From: Glebionis coronaria
Lineage: Eukaryota > Streptophyta > Magnoliopsida > Asterales > Asteraceae
Direction: 5' to 3'
Assembly (NCBI GenBank): GCA_025667525.1
Contig: CM046882.1
Location: 218,782,592 to 218,846,591, forward strand
Length of the DNA: 64,000 nt
Shown here: one piece after another, positions 22,063 through 31,298 of the stretch
How the letters are laid out: each line of letters starts with the position of its first letter
Position numbering within the stretch: position 1 is the first letter of the stretch
Notes under the pieces: generated by a model
Databases searched by the model: none
Seen by the model: only the letters and a program-made list of their open reading frames with translations
Told to the model about the DNA's origin: nothing
Translations under genes and position numbers: made by a program

Positions 22063-22675
22063 AACCTCCTTGACAGGGTTTCGCGGCTGTACTAGCCGTT
22101 CTCTTTACTCGACCGTCTCAAAGCAAGACTACGAACATAAAGAGTAAATCAATTGGATAAATATCCGCTTGATTAAAGTCATCAATTCAAATTCCTGAAA
22201 CAAATTTGATTCTTAAAGAAACATACCATTGCTGCTTTTGCAGTTGAAACAAGCTTGATTCATAAAGAATCACGCAAGTTACCTACCGTAGCGTTGTTAA
22301 ATGTTAACGCTAGAAGGATTTCCATTCGTCACTGTGAATATTAATAAATATCACTCTGGATGTTCTGGCAAGATCATAAAGATATTGCGTAGAAACCTGA
22401 AACCAGTTTGAATCAATAAAGAAACAAACCACGATTGCTTTTCAGTTTTACATATGTTTAATTCATAAAGAATCTTACACATGACCTACCGCAGTGCTGT
22501 TTGATGTTAACACTAGAAGGATTTCCACTCATCATTGTGAATACTAGGTAGTATCACTCTGAGTGTTCTAGCAATACCGCATGGATATAGCGTAGGACTC
22601 TCTTGTTCGTCATCTGTATGTCCTAAAGAGATTTAATTGATCTCTTGGCTCTAGACTCGATTTGTGCACTTTTAG
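22063..22675 (-). other. TRIM copy 1 internal region, 5' part, with about 190-bp duplication
   Basis: Non-coding. Reverse-complement match to 53417-54010. Contains two diverged tandem blocks (about 22190-22380 and 22381-22600), each with 'ccagaaca.ccagagtgata', 'tggaaatccttctagcgttaac' type text and 'ggtaggt.a'. The homology ends near 'gtctagagcc...gtgc' at about 22675; a weak TGGTATC at about 22700 could be a PBS remnant. Confidence 0.6.
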
Positions 22676-23183
22676 TTGTCGGAGGCTGGAGCAGATACCA
22701 CCTATTCAATATCAACTAACTCGGGGTGAGAAAGCTAATAGAAGTCGTGTTGTTCTTCGTGCCAATAAAACAAGCTTTTTTTGAGAGAAGCCTGAGTCAA
22801 CTGAGAAAGGGTTGTGCATTACATCGTGGGTCCATGATGCGTGTCTTCATGATTTGTTGACCCGATTTCTGCCTAAGTTTTATGGAAGGCTAATTTCTTT
22901 TCACCCTTTATCCTTACATTTCTTTTTCATTCTTCAACCCCTTCAATGCTTACCAAGACATCATTACTAGCACCTTGTTGTGATTGTTCCAATGCTAGCA
23001 TCAGTACTTATTTGGCATTCAGATTCGTTCACATTTTACTCCATCTTTCCTAAGGACTTCTAATAATCTATTGGATTATCCCTGGGAAGATCCCTCTGGT
23101 TCTGGTTGGATCATAGGACTTAAACCTAACCACCCTTTTGACACCAATAACGTGTTCGGAATAAAATTAACTAAGTCATTGTG

Positions 23184-23269
23184 ACGCTGACAAGAAGAAC
23201 TTGGACGCTGACAAGAGTAAAAGAGGCGCTGACAGGTGAACACTAACAAAGCATGTTTGAGCGCTGACA
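23184..23269 (+). repeat. 21-bp-phased CGCTGACA motif cluster (LTR)
   Basis: Nonamers NCGCTGACA start at 23184, 23205, 23226 and 23261, with a degenerate copy (ACACTAACA) at 23240. Spacings are 21, 21, 14 and 21. Bases between the nonamers are not conserved. Confidence 0.7.
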
Positions 23270-23396
23270 AAAGAAAATTTCAACCACTGATGGAATACTT
23301 AGTCTACACGTTTTGTATTTCTAGTAAAGATATGTTCAATATTGTATTTTCTATATTTATCTTTACCTAGAATAGTTGATAGGTAGACCTTTGTAC

Positions 23397-23426
23397 ACGA
23401 CTCCTTGTGTTATAAAAGGAGGTCGT
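23397..23426 (+). promoter_or_regulatory. LTR promoter: TATA box inside an inverted repeat
   Basis: TATAAAA at 23411-23417 lies between ACGACTCCTT (23397-23406) and AAGGAGGTCGT (23416-23426), which pair over ten bases with one bulge. A TATA box overlapping one arm of a hairpin is unusual. Transcription probably starts near 23440. Confidence 0.55.
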
Positions 23427-23647
23427 AGGGTTCTTGGTTTATAACAAGTTTTACACTTTCATTGTATGCAATTTTCATCATTAATCAAGTGAAAGTTTAG
23501 GTTATATTGTTTTGCTTTGTTCTTTGTTCTAAGTGTTAATTCCGCATAACACTTAGATTGTTGAATACACAAAGTTTCTCTACATGTTAAGCTTGATTTA
23601 CTCTCGTTAACACAAAGCTAAATCGATCTAAGTTTGGGATCAACAAG

Positions 23648-23659
23648 TGGCATCAGAGC
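23648..23659 (+). other. Primer binding site, tRNA-iMet type
   Basis: TGGCATCAGAGC two bases after the LTR end; one mismatch from the common plant copia PBS. Confidence 0.85.
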
Positions 23660-23805
23660 ATGTTGAGGAACTTTAATCTAAAGAACAGTAACCCCTAAAA
23701 ACCCTAAATCGCCAAAAACCCTAAATCATTGAAAACCCCTAAAAACCAAACAATATTTCTACCACAGAATATTCATCCTCATCAAATCACAACCTCAAAA
23801 TTCCT

Positions 23806-25316
23806 ATGCTCGACCTTGACAACTTTGAACAATGGAAGTTTAATTTTGAACAGTATCTTTAAGTCAATGACTATGCTCTTTGGGAAGTCATTAAATATGG
23901 CAATCAATTCGATAAAGCAGCTATGATTCAGGCGACTATTAGAGAACGAAGAACAGCTGGGCAAACTGGTGTTGCTCTTAATGAAAGACCTAAATATGGA
24001 AGGGTTGTCTCAGTCGCTGAGATAGCCTTGAGAAAGAATGACATGAAGACCTTGAACATTCTTAAATTCTCCTTGGGTGCAAAGAACCAGCAGAAATACA
24101 GAAGCTATGTATCTACTAAAGATCTATGGGCAGCCCTTCAAGTTACCTATGGTGGTAATGAATATACGGCCAAAGAAAGGAAGAAGCAACTATTGAGTGA
24201 ATATGTTGTGTTTAAGGCTCATCCCAATGAGAAACTAAGTGAGGTAAGAAGTCCGCTTCAAGACATCACTAGCAAGTTGTCCTTTATGGGATCAGAATTT
24301 GAAGATGCAGATATCATTGCTACATTCCTTGGAGGTATTGGTGATGCATGGAAAATTGAAGCCAGATCAATTATTGCTACCAATGCCCATAAGAGTGCTT
24401 CTTTTGATGATATTTACAATAAGCTAAAGATTGTGGAGAATGAGACCTTACTTGAATATGGGAAGAAGTCAACATCTGGAAGCATGGCCTTCATCTCACA
24501 CAGTGAATCTCAAACCATTGATAAAAACTCATATGTTAATGGATTAAGTGTACATCCTGTTACTGGATCAACTCTTGTCAGCCGTTCAAATTTTGACGCT
24601 GACACATATAATGTTGGCTAACCAAGTCTTAAACCTGCTGGTATTGATTTAGATACAGTATGTGCATACATTGCTGCATTACCCAATGGTTCCTTAGTTA
24701 CCTATGAGGATCTTGAGCAAACCAATGATGCTGACCTAGAAAAGATGGATATCAAGTGGAATATGGCACTTGTAAGCATAAGGGCTAATAGATGGAACAA
24801 GAGGTTCGGTAGAAAGATGACTTTTAATGGTAAAGACATAGCTGGATTTGACAAATCCAAGGTTGAATGCTATAATTGTCATAGGATGGGACACTTCATG
24901 AGAGAGTGTAGATCTCCACGAAGTGATGATACTGGAAAGAAATCAAGACAGATGGTTACTATTGAGGATCCTGGGCCAAGGTCTATGGTTTCCATGCAAG
25001 GTATTAATGGCATTAGATGGGACTGGAGCTTTATGGTAGAAGAAGTGGTAGAGAAACAAGCTTTGGTGGCTGAAAAGGAAGAAGAAAAGCACGTTCACTT
25101 TGCTCATGGCTAACTCCTCTTCTTCATCAGATAAAGAGGTATATGATGATGCCTTTGGTAGTAAAGGTTGTAGGTTAAACACTGAAAAACTTAACAAAGA
25201 AATTTTAAAGTTAAAAACAGATGTTTTTGATGTAGAAATTAGACTTGCAAACTATCAAAGGGGACTTGCTCAATCTGATGGAATGGTAGAGGAATATAAG
25301 AAAATGGATTTGACCT
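23806..25316 (+). pseudogene. gag: copia gag, N-terminal and zinc-knuckle part
   Basis: Start set at the ATG of MLDLDNFEQW (23806), the usual start of this Gag type. A stop at 23860-23862 interrupts ...FEQYL; the frame continues DYALWEVIKYGN and the UBN2/Retrotran_gag region (LNILKFSLGAKNQQKYRSYVS, LWAALQVTYGG, LLSEYVVFKAHPNEKLSE, IIATFLGGIGDAWK) to a stop at 24619-24621. Downstream the zinc knuckle CYNCHRMGHFMREC is intact (about 24868), followed by WDWSFMVEE and, after a frameshift near 25105, LMANSSSSSDKEVYDD and a predicted helix (LNTEKLNKEILKLKTDVFD) that begins a coiled coil. Such long Gag proteins are typical of Sirevirus-like copia elements. Contains one copy of the CGCTGACA nonamer at 24596. 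Confidence 0.85.
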
Positions 25317-25737
25317 AAAAGATCAAATTAATGTTTTAAATAGAGATTTGAGAGTCGGTAATGAAGCTAGAGAGTCGTTAATGAAATGTAGAGCTGGCCT
25401 GCAACTTCAGTTAAGTGAACCATTAAGGATAAAGAAAATATAGGGCTTAAAATTGAAAATTTTGATAGAGCAAGCCAAACCCTAGAAAAGTGTGTTAGTG
25501 AACAAAGAAACCTTGGGGACATGTCAGGGATTGGGATGAAAGAGTATGTTGCCATTCCACCACCTGTTGGGACTTCTATGATGTCCTGAAAAAGGATCTC
25601 TCTTGGACTGGTATTCTAGAACTCCAAGAAAAGGAATTTATTCCTCCACCTAGAGTGCTTACCCTAGTAGAAGAGTATAAGCAGAAAGTGACTGATCTTG
25701 AAAAGTGGAAGAAAGCCAACCCTATGTTGTTTGTTAA

Positions 25738-25751
25738 GGGGGGGGGGGGGG
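25738..25751. repeat. G14 homopolymer in gag
   Basis: Fourteen consecutive G; the reading frame changes across it. Length may be affected by sequencing or assembly. Confidence 0.85.
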
Positions 25752-26199
25752 CTTCTTAGTGATGAAGAAACTAAAGTTAAACCCATAGTCATCACTATTC
25801 CTACCACTGGAAAAACTATTGACCTTGGCTCTACAATTAAAAGCAAATCTAGTGTTAAATATGCTGGAATGTATAGGAAACCTAGATCTCCTCAAAGCCA
25901 AGAAAGTGTTAATGGGACAGGGTTCTTTAAATCTAGACCTAAGGTTATGTCTAGAAAGGCTTGTTACACATGTGGGAGCTTTTCTAACCTAGCTTATAAG
26001 TGTGTCAGCGGCTCTAAATCCATCGTTGACAATAGGTCAACCATGGTCAAACCTAGACCTTTTATCCAAACAAGTCCCCAAGCCACTAGACCAGCTCCTT
26101 TCTTTTCTAGAGGGACTAATACTCATGGACAAAGACCCTTTCAAAAGACCAATACTTGGTCTAACAGACAATGGGTTCCTGTAGCAAACCCTAATTTAG

Positions 26200-26250
26200 A
26201 CGCTGACAGGAACAAATTGTCCGTTGACAGGACAAAGTCAGTCGCTGACA
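26200..26250 (+). repeat. 21-bp-phased CGYTGACA cluster in gag
   Basis: Nonamers start at 26200 (ACGCTGACA), 26221 (CCGTTGACA) and 26242 (TCGCTGACA), exactly 21 bases apart, coding D-A-D-R, V-D-R and A-D-R. Confidence 0.75.
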
Positions 26251-26588
26251 GATCTAGGTTTGGTATGAAAATGCCACAACTGGCTTCTGTTAGACCTTAT
26301 GATAAACCAAGTAATAGGTATTTAAAACCTAAGGGACCAGGGTCTAAAGCTTCATCCAGTTTAACATGGAGACCTAAACAAGACCAAAACCCTAATTAAA
26401 ATGGAATTTCTATGACCTGCAACAGATTTAATTTTATTATAAAGGTCATCACTAAACCAATTGGGGTAAATTAGGTGTTTAGACCACAAAGGGATGAACA
26501 GGGGGTTGTTAAAAGGAATAAATCAATTCTTGTTGAACAACCAGATGAATCCAAGTCCGCAAAGGCTTGGATTCCCAAAGAAAACTAA

Positions 26589-26686
26589 TTTGTTTTCTTC
26601 ATGTGTAGGGTATTCACAAGCAGGTCAATGATTTTGGATATTGGGACAGTAGATGCTCAAGGCACATGACTGGGAAGGAAGATTAT
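26589..26686 (+). pseudogene. pol: copia protease, 5' fragment
   Basis: Short stretch reading YWDSRCSRHMTG before the Athila LTR. It is the aspartic protease active-site region; the catalytic DSG triplet is DSR because GGA is now AGA. It continues at 59719 in the same frame. A frameshift separates it from gag. Confidence 0.75.
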
Positions 26687-26985
26687 TGATGAGATGGCAT
26701 TTATACATGATCTCATCGTTCTTTTCGGGCTTTAAATGCATAAAATTTCATAATTATACCATATATATGCTTGTATTTGTTTACTTGTGTGTTTTAGGTA
26801 TGGATATCGTGAAAAAGACAAAAGATCACAAGAAACAAGGAAAAACGGACACGGGAAACGAAGCCGTACAAAGAACCGGGCCCTAGTTCATGATTTATCC
26901 AAGAAAAACCCTTGAAGACTTGAAGATGTACAATATTGATCCTCAATTAATAAAGAAATGACACTTAAAACCCTTGTATATTCAT

Positions 26986-27189
26986 AATTACAAGTTTGGT
27001 CCCTTAAGTTTGTCAAAGTTACAAAATGGTCCTTCAACTTTGAAGAATTGGCAAGTTTAGTCCCTCAACAATTCTAAATTGTCAATAATGGTCCCTCGTG
27101 AAGTCAAAGATACATTGAAGACCTTTGAATATCAAGAATGTCAAAGATCAGTCCTCAAACTATTCAAAATTGGCAAAAACAACCCTTGA
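26986..27189 (+). repeat. Degenerate 31-bp tandem repeat in U3
   Basis: About seven units of the type attacaa.ttggtcc.ttaa.tttg.caa, 30-33 bases each. Equivalent blocks lie at about 56170-56375 and, inverted, at about 40150-40370 and 52510-52740. Confidence 0.65.
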
Positions 27190-27743
27190 AATACTTTTGC
27201 CAAAGTTTTGGGGCAAAAGTGTGAAGTTTGTAACTTCAATAACAAAGGAAAGCAAGTTTATGGGCTGAAAAACACGTTTTACCATGTTTACCAAAATACA
27301 AGGACCCTTCCTGCCATTCCCAAAGTTCAAACATTACAAACACATGCCAAACAAACACAACCCACCTTTTACGGATCAAAATCTTTACTATTCACCCTGA
27401 TGAACCCAGTTTTACCTTCACTTAAAACAAATGGTAAACCTAAATTACCTTGACACACGTTTGATTTACGTACACTAAAACCCATTCCACACCAAAAAAA
27501 CTCACTCCCACTCACCATGTGACCCCACCATTCAAACCCGTCCACCTATCACATCACACCTTAACCTCCAAGGCATGACACGTGGCCAACTCAATAGCTG
27601 AGACTCCTTACTTGGTTACAAAGCTAAAATGAACAATCAGGATTCATTTGGACAGCTCAAACATCAAATGCGTCTAGAAGATTCAAGGGCATTTCAAGAA
27701 CTTCATAGCTAGGGTTTTCACTTGTAATCTTAGCCCTTGTGGC

Positions 27744-27753
27744 CTATATAAGG
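27744..27753 (+). promoter_or_regulatory. Probable TATA box, Athila 5' LTR
   Basis: CTATATAAGG, conserved at 56928-56937 in the 3' LTR and, as CCTATATAAAGG, at 39433-39444 (minus) in the nested element. Confidence 0.6.
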
Positions 27754-28729
27754 ACTCCTCAACTTGTGAGAGAGCCTTGTTCCAGTTTTACTCTTTAAAC
27801 ATTGTAATTCCTTTTTAAAATTTATAAAAGTTGGTATTTTAAAAAAATTCTAATTCCTTTTTATGTTTTTGAAAGTTGGTGTTGTTTAAGGGTAATTCTG
27901 AGTTCAATTTGATGTTATAAGTGTGCTTAGATCTTGTGGTTTAAGCACGTTTATGTTTGGTAAGGTTTTCAAGTTTGAAATAAGCTTAAAAATAGCTTTC
28001 TGATTTTGCTGTTTTACTTGTACTAACCCTTATCCAAAAGCTATAATCCCTTGCAAGCTTGTTGACACCAAGCTAGTGAAGGTTTATCAACCTTTGGATA
28101 GGTTGTTTGTTGTTTGTGTTGAAGACATAAAGCCCTTGAGGTTCTGCTTTGAACATCAACCAAGGCACATATCATCTCCTTTGTTCAAGTACCTTGGTCT
28201 TGTTCTAGTTGTTGAACAAGGTCCAAGGAGCATTGCTGATCCTCCTAGGAAATTGTGGGGGATAGGTATAACCTCTTCTTAAAATTCCTCTAAAAAAATC
28301 ACATGTTTATGTCTGATTTGTACATAGCTATGTGATTTGTTGTTCCTGTGTTTGTGCTTTGTGTTTTATAGTTGGTATCTCTTAGTTGTCACCTAGTTGG
28401 GCTATTTGAATCATAAAATCAGTTGGTTGCTTGTAAAAATAAAAAGTTTGTTTAAAAAAGGGCTAAAACAAGGTTGTTTGGGATTATTGGATCATAAGGC
28501 CTTGTGGCCTTGTGCCCTTGGTTCTTAGGGTTTGGGGAGTCTAAACAAGTCATATGCAACAAGTTTTGGTCACTGGTTAAGTTTCAAAAGGTTTAGAAAA
28601 AGGATTTCAAGTTTTGGAAAAATATGAAAAAAAGGGGTTTGAAATTGGTCAAACACATCAGATCCAATAAAATCTTTGTTTGTTGGATCTAAGGTCTGAA
28701 ATCTGGTTTGGGAAGAGTTTGGGTGATAA

Positions 28730-29610
28730 GCTATCTGTGCAATATCTGTTTGCTGAATTTAGTGGCTTATTGTGGGTGCTAGAGCTTATCAAATTTGGCT
28801 GAAGTGGTCAATTACATCAGCAAAGTGACCACCTCATTTTGTACTTGCATTTGTTGTTCTAGTGTATGCCATGCTTGTTTATTGCTTGGAACTTGTTATT
28901 GTGCTGCTTGTGAGAAGATTTGGCTATTTGGTTTGCTTTGTTGCTGGCTTATAAGCTCACTGGCTTATTAAGCTTTATTTGCCAAAATCTGTCATCAGTT
29001 GGTCAACTGACCTCTTGATTCACAAGGAGTCCACCTTGAGTTCTTCACAAAAATTGCTTATAACAAGCTTACAAACAATCCCTGAACATTTGGTGAAATT
29101 TGGAGGACTTTGACTTTTGGTCAAATAAGCACAATTTGGCTTATTTTTTAGAACTTCTTATTGGTACATGCAACAACTTGGCTTTTGTAGTATGTGTCAT
29201 TTTTTCAGCTTAATAACAAATCTGGAAGGTTACAACACATTTGGTTAAGCTTTTGCTAGAAAACTAGCTTATTTGTCTTTTTCAGCCAGCTTATTGGTTC
29301 ATACATCTTATTGTAATTGGCTTTTTGTGATTTTTATGATTTATTATTCTTATTTAAGCTATTTGTAAGCTTTTGCAACAAACCAGAGCTTCTGAAACAG
29401 CCTAGAACTCTAACCCGACTATTTTATCTTTTAGTGAAATTCTTCTTTGCTTATTTCTGGATTATTGAGTGTGCTTTTTCAAAATTTCTTTTCACAGATC
29501 TCTTAGGCATCTCAAAAGAAGGTAGTGTGTTTAAGCAGAGCTTATGGCATTGGCTTATTGCTTAATGGGCTTATTGGCTCAATAAGAATAAGTTGTTGAC
29601 TATTTAAGCT
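28730..29610. repeat. GCTTAT-rich stretch of the Athila LTR
   Basis: Dozens of GCTTAT, ATAAGC and AGCTTA hexamers within 0.9 kb, often as palindromic AAGCTTATT or TTATAAGCT. Same pattern at 57905-58800 and, inverted, 37510-38010 and 49870-50390. Confidence 0.55.
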
Positions 29611-30548
29611 GTGATAAGCTCAAAACCAGCTTTTGGGCCTTCAGACTTTTGTGTTTAGAGTTGAATTTTGAGTCAGATAGGGCTTTTTCAGGTCATTTGG
29701 GCCAAGTTTGACTTTTTGGGCCCATTAAGGCTGACTGTTTTGGTTTTCAGCTCATTTGGGGGTCCATTAGGGGTATTTTGGTAATTTCACTTTCATTTTC
29801 TGATTATTTAGGTTAAAATAAACTAGTTTTCAAGTTTTTATCATTTTTTATAATTTTTGGATTTTTAATATTATTTTAATATTGTTTTATTACTAAATTT
29901 CAAATTTCACATTTTTGCACTTTTTATATTTTTCTTAGGTTTATTACATTAAAATAGGATTTTTGCAATCTTAGATTAATTTTATCATCATTTTTCTAAT
30001 TTCTAGATTTATTTTAAGTTTTTAATATTCTTTTAATCATTTTAAATAGTTTTAATTAGTTTAAAAATTAATAAAAACAGTTTTTAATCTTTTTAGGTCA
30101 TTTTAGAGGTTTACAAAGTGTAAAATCTTTATTTGGGATTTTTTATAATTAATTTGATTTTTAGGGCTTTAATTAGCATTTAAAAATTAATATTTAATTA
30201 ATTAAAAGGTTTGAAAAAGTTTTGATCATTTGTAAACTCTTAGTTTATTTAATTTGATTTTTGGTAAATCTGTGGGAATTTTTAGAATTTATTTTTATTA
30301 TATCTCTTTTTACGATTTTAATTTTAGTCGTCGTAGTAATAATTTTCACGTCTTCGCCATTCTATTTTCTCATCCCTTTCTTTCAAATATTAATCTCAAA
30401 TCAATTACGAATTATTCACACACATATACCTCCTTGTGAAACGAACTTAATTGGGTCATTAACACTTGATTTTCCTAAATCATTTGTTTAATACTTTCCG
30501 CTCATATACGCTCTTTTTCCTAAAAGACGTATTTTACCACAATCATTT

Positions 30549-30566
30549 TGGCGCCGCTGCCGGGGA
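30549..30566 (+). other. Primer binding site, tRNA-Asp type
   Basis: TGGCGCCGCTGCCGGGGA, complementary to the 3' end of plant tRNA-Asp with one difference; the standard Athila PBS. Confidence 0.85.
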
Positions 30567-31298
30567 GGTGTGTCGTGATTAATTTGTCTTGTTGTTTTTA
30601 ATATTAACCATATATAGTATTTGTGTTAGTAGAACTCTACTAATACGTATTATCGGTTTTTTCGTTTTTTCTTGTGAAATTATTATTACTATATTGTATT
30701 AAGTATCACAACAAAATCAAAATATCTCCAAAAGTGTGAAAACACAACCTTAATTGGGATTCGATCTCCTAATTATTGTATTCGAATCTCAAACAAAAAG
30801 AAAAAGGCAAAAAGAGATAAATACTCGAGAAGCTCGATTTTGAAAAATACAAACTATAAGGTGGGTATAAGGCGGGTATTATAAAATATACCCTAAGGAA
30901 AAAAGTCTCTTAAGTGCTTCGCGCCGCCTCGTTTCCCCGCTTGCTTGTGAGTATTTTGAGATTGAAGGCTAATCGAGGGTTTTGCCGCCCAAAGTATTAT
31001 TACATATCATATATATTTGCTTGGTTTTCTTTGTGATTAAACCCTCTTGAACAATTTGGTTTTCACCAAAGTTCTAAAGTCATTCGAAGGCGTTCACTCC
31101 ACGTGATCGTTTTCATTCTTTTGAGGCTTCTTTACTCAAGAGTTTGATTCGAGGAGAGATTTGGTAGATTGTTGTCTACGAAGATACAAAAAATCCAAAA
31201 AAAAAACTAAAAACAATCAAAAACACAAAAAAAATTGAAAATCCACAAAACACCCAAAAAGAATCTTCTTTGCTCACCTCCCATTCTTCGACAAGTTT
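30567..31298 (+). other. Athila leader
   Basis: Non-coding 0.73 kb between PBS and gag. It matches 48186-48913 of the nested element in reverse (for example the gggtattataaaatataccctaagg block near 30875), so it is a conserved 5' UTR. Confidence 0.65.

Larger units (their letters stand above)
14198..22675 (-). mobile_element. TRIM-like non-coding copia-type element, copy 1 (interrupted)
   Basis: Minus strand. 3' LTR is 14198-14581 and the internal region runs 14582-15141 and resumes at 22063-about 22675; the 6.9 kb between is a separate insertion with TSD AACCT. Joined, the internal part is about 1.15 kb and has no ORF. It is related throughout to 53417-54870. The 5' LTR expected to the right of 22700 is not recognisable. 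The base block left of the LTR is 'cgaac', a candidate target duplication that cannot be paired. Confidence 0.7.
22676..23645 (+). repeat. 5' LTR of the copia element; left end unresolved
   Basis: The right end is secure: ...GGGATCAACA followed by two bases and the PBS at 23648. The promoter is at 23397-23426 and a 21-bp-phased motif cluster at 23184-23269. The left end is not secure because the 3' LTR lies beyond the window. If the LTR begins where TRIM copy 1 stops being recognisable it would be about 0.95 kb, reasonable for a Sirevirus-like element. 22676-23180 holds no clear ORF. Confidence 0.5.
25317..26588 (+). pseudogene. gag: copia gag, C-terminal spacer with second zinc knuckle
   Basis: Shifted frames continue the Gag coiled coil (25320-25520), then FYDVLKKDLSWTGILELQEKEFIPPP and EEYKQKVTDLEKWKK up to a run of 14 G (25738-25751) that breaks the frame. 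From there 25752-26396 is open: IVITIPTTGKTIDLGS, then a second knuckle CYTCGSFSNLAYKC in which the His is Asn, then a basic Arg/Ser/Asn/Pro-rich region (DADRNKLSVDRTKSVADR) encoded by three phased CGYTGACA nonamers. A stop at 26397 is followed by KAWIPKEN-type text, the usual Gag end, near 26588. Confidence 0.75.
26687..30545 (+). repeat. 5' LTR, Athila-type element
   Basis: Starts TGATGAGATGG, ends ACCACAATCA, then TTT and the PBS. Features in order: a 31-bp degenerate tandem block (26986-27189), TATA box (27744-27753), a region dense in GCTTAT/ATAAGC (about 28730-29610), and a very AT-rich final 750 bp. Small ORFs (26653-26886, 28076-28282, 29317-29565) are not conserved as coding and are ignored. 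Confidence 0.9.

Noticed and set aside
27208..30491. Several 60-100 aa ORFs inside the Athila LTRs (also 56308-56719, 58494-58715, 59428-59664)
   Set aside because: Frames are not kept between the paired LTRs beyond what DNA identity gives, and the products are low-complexity AT-driven peptides.
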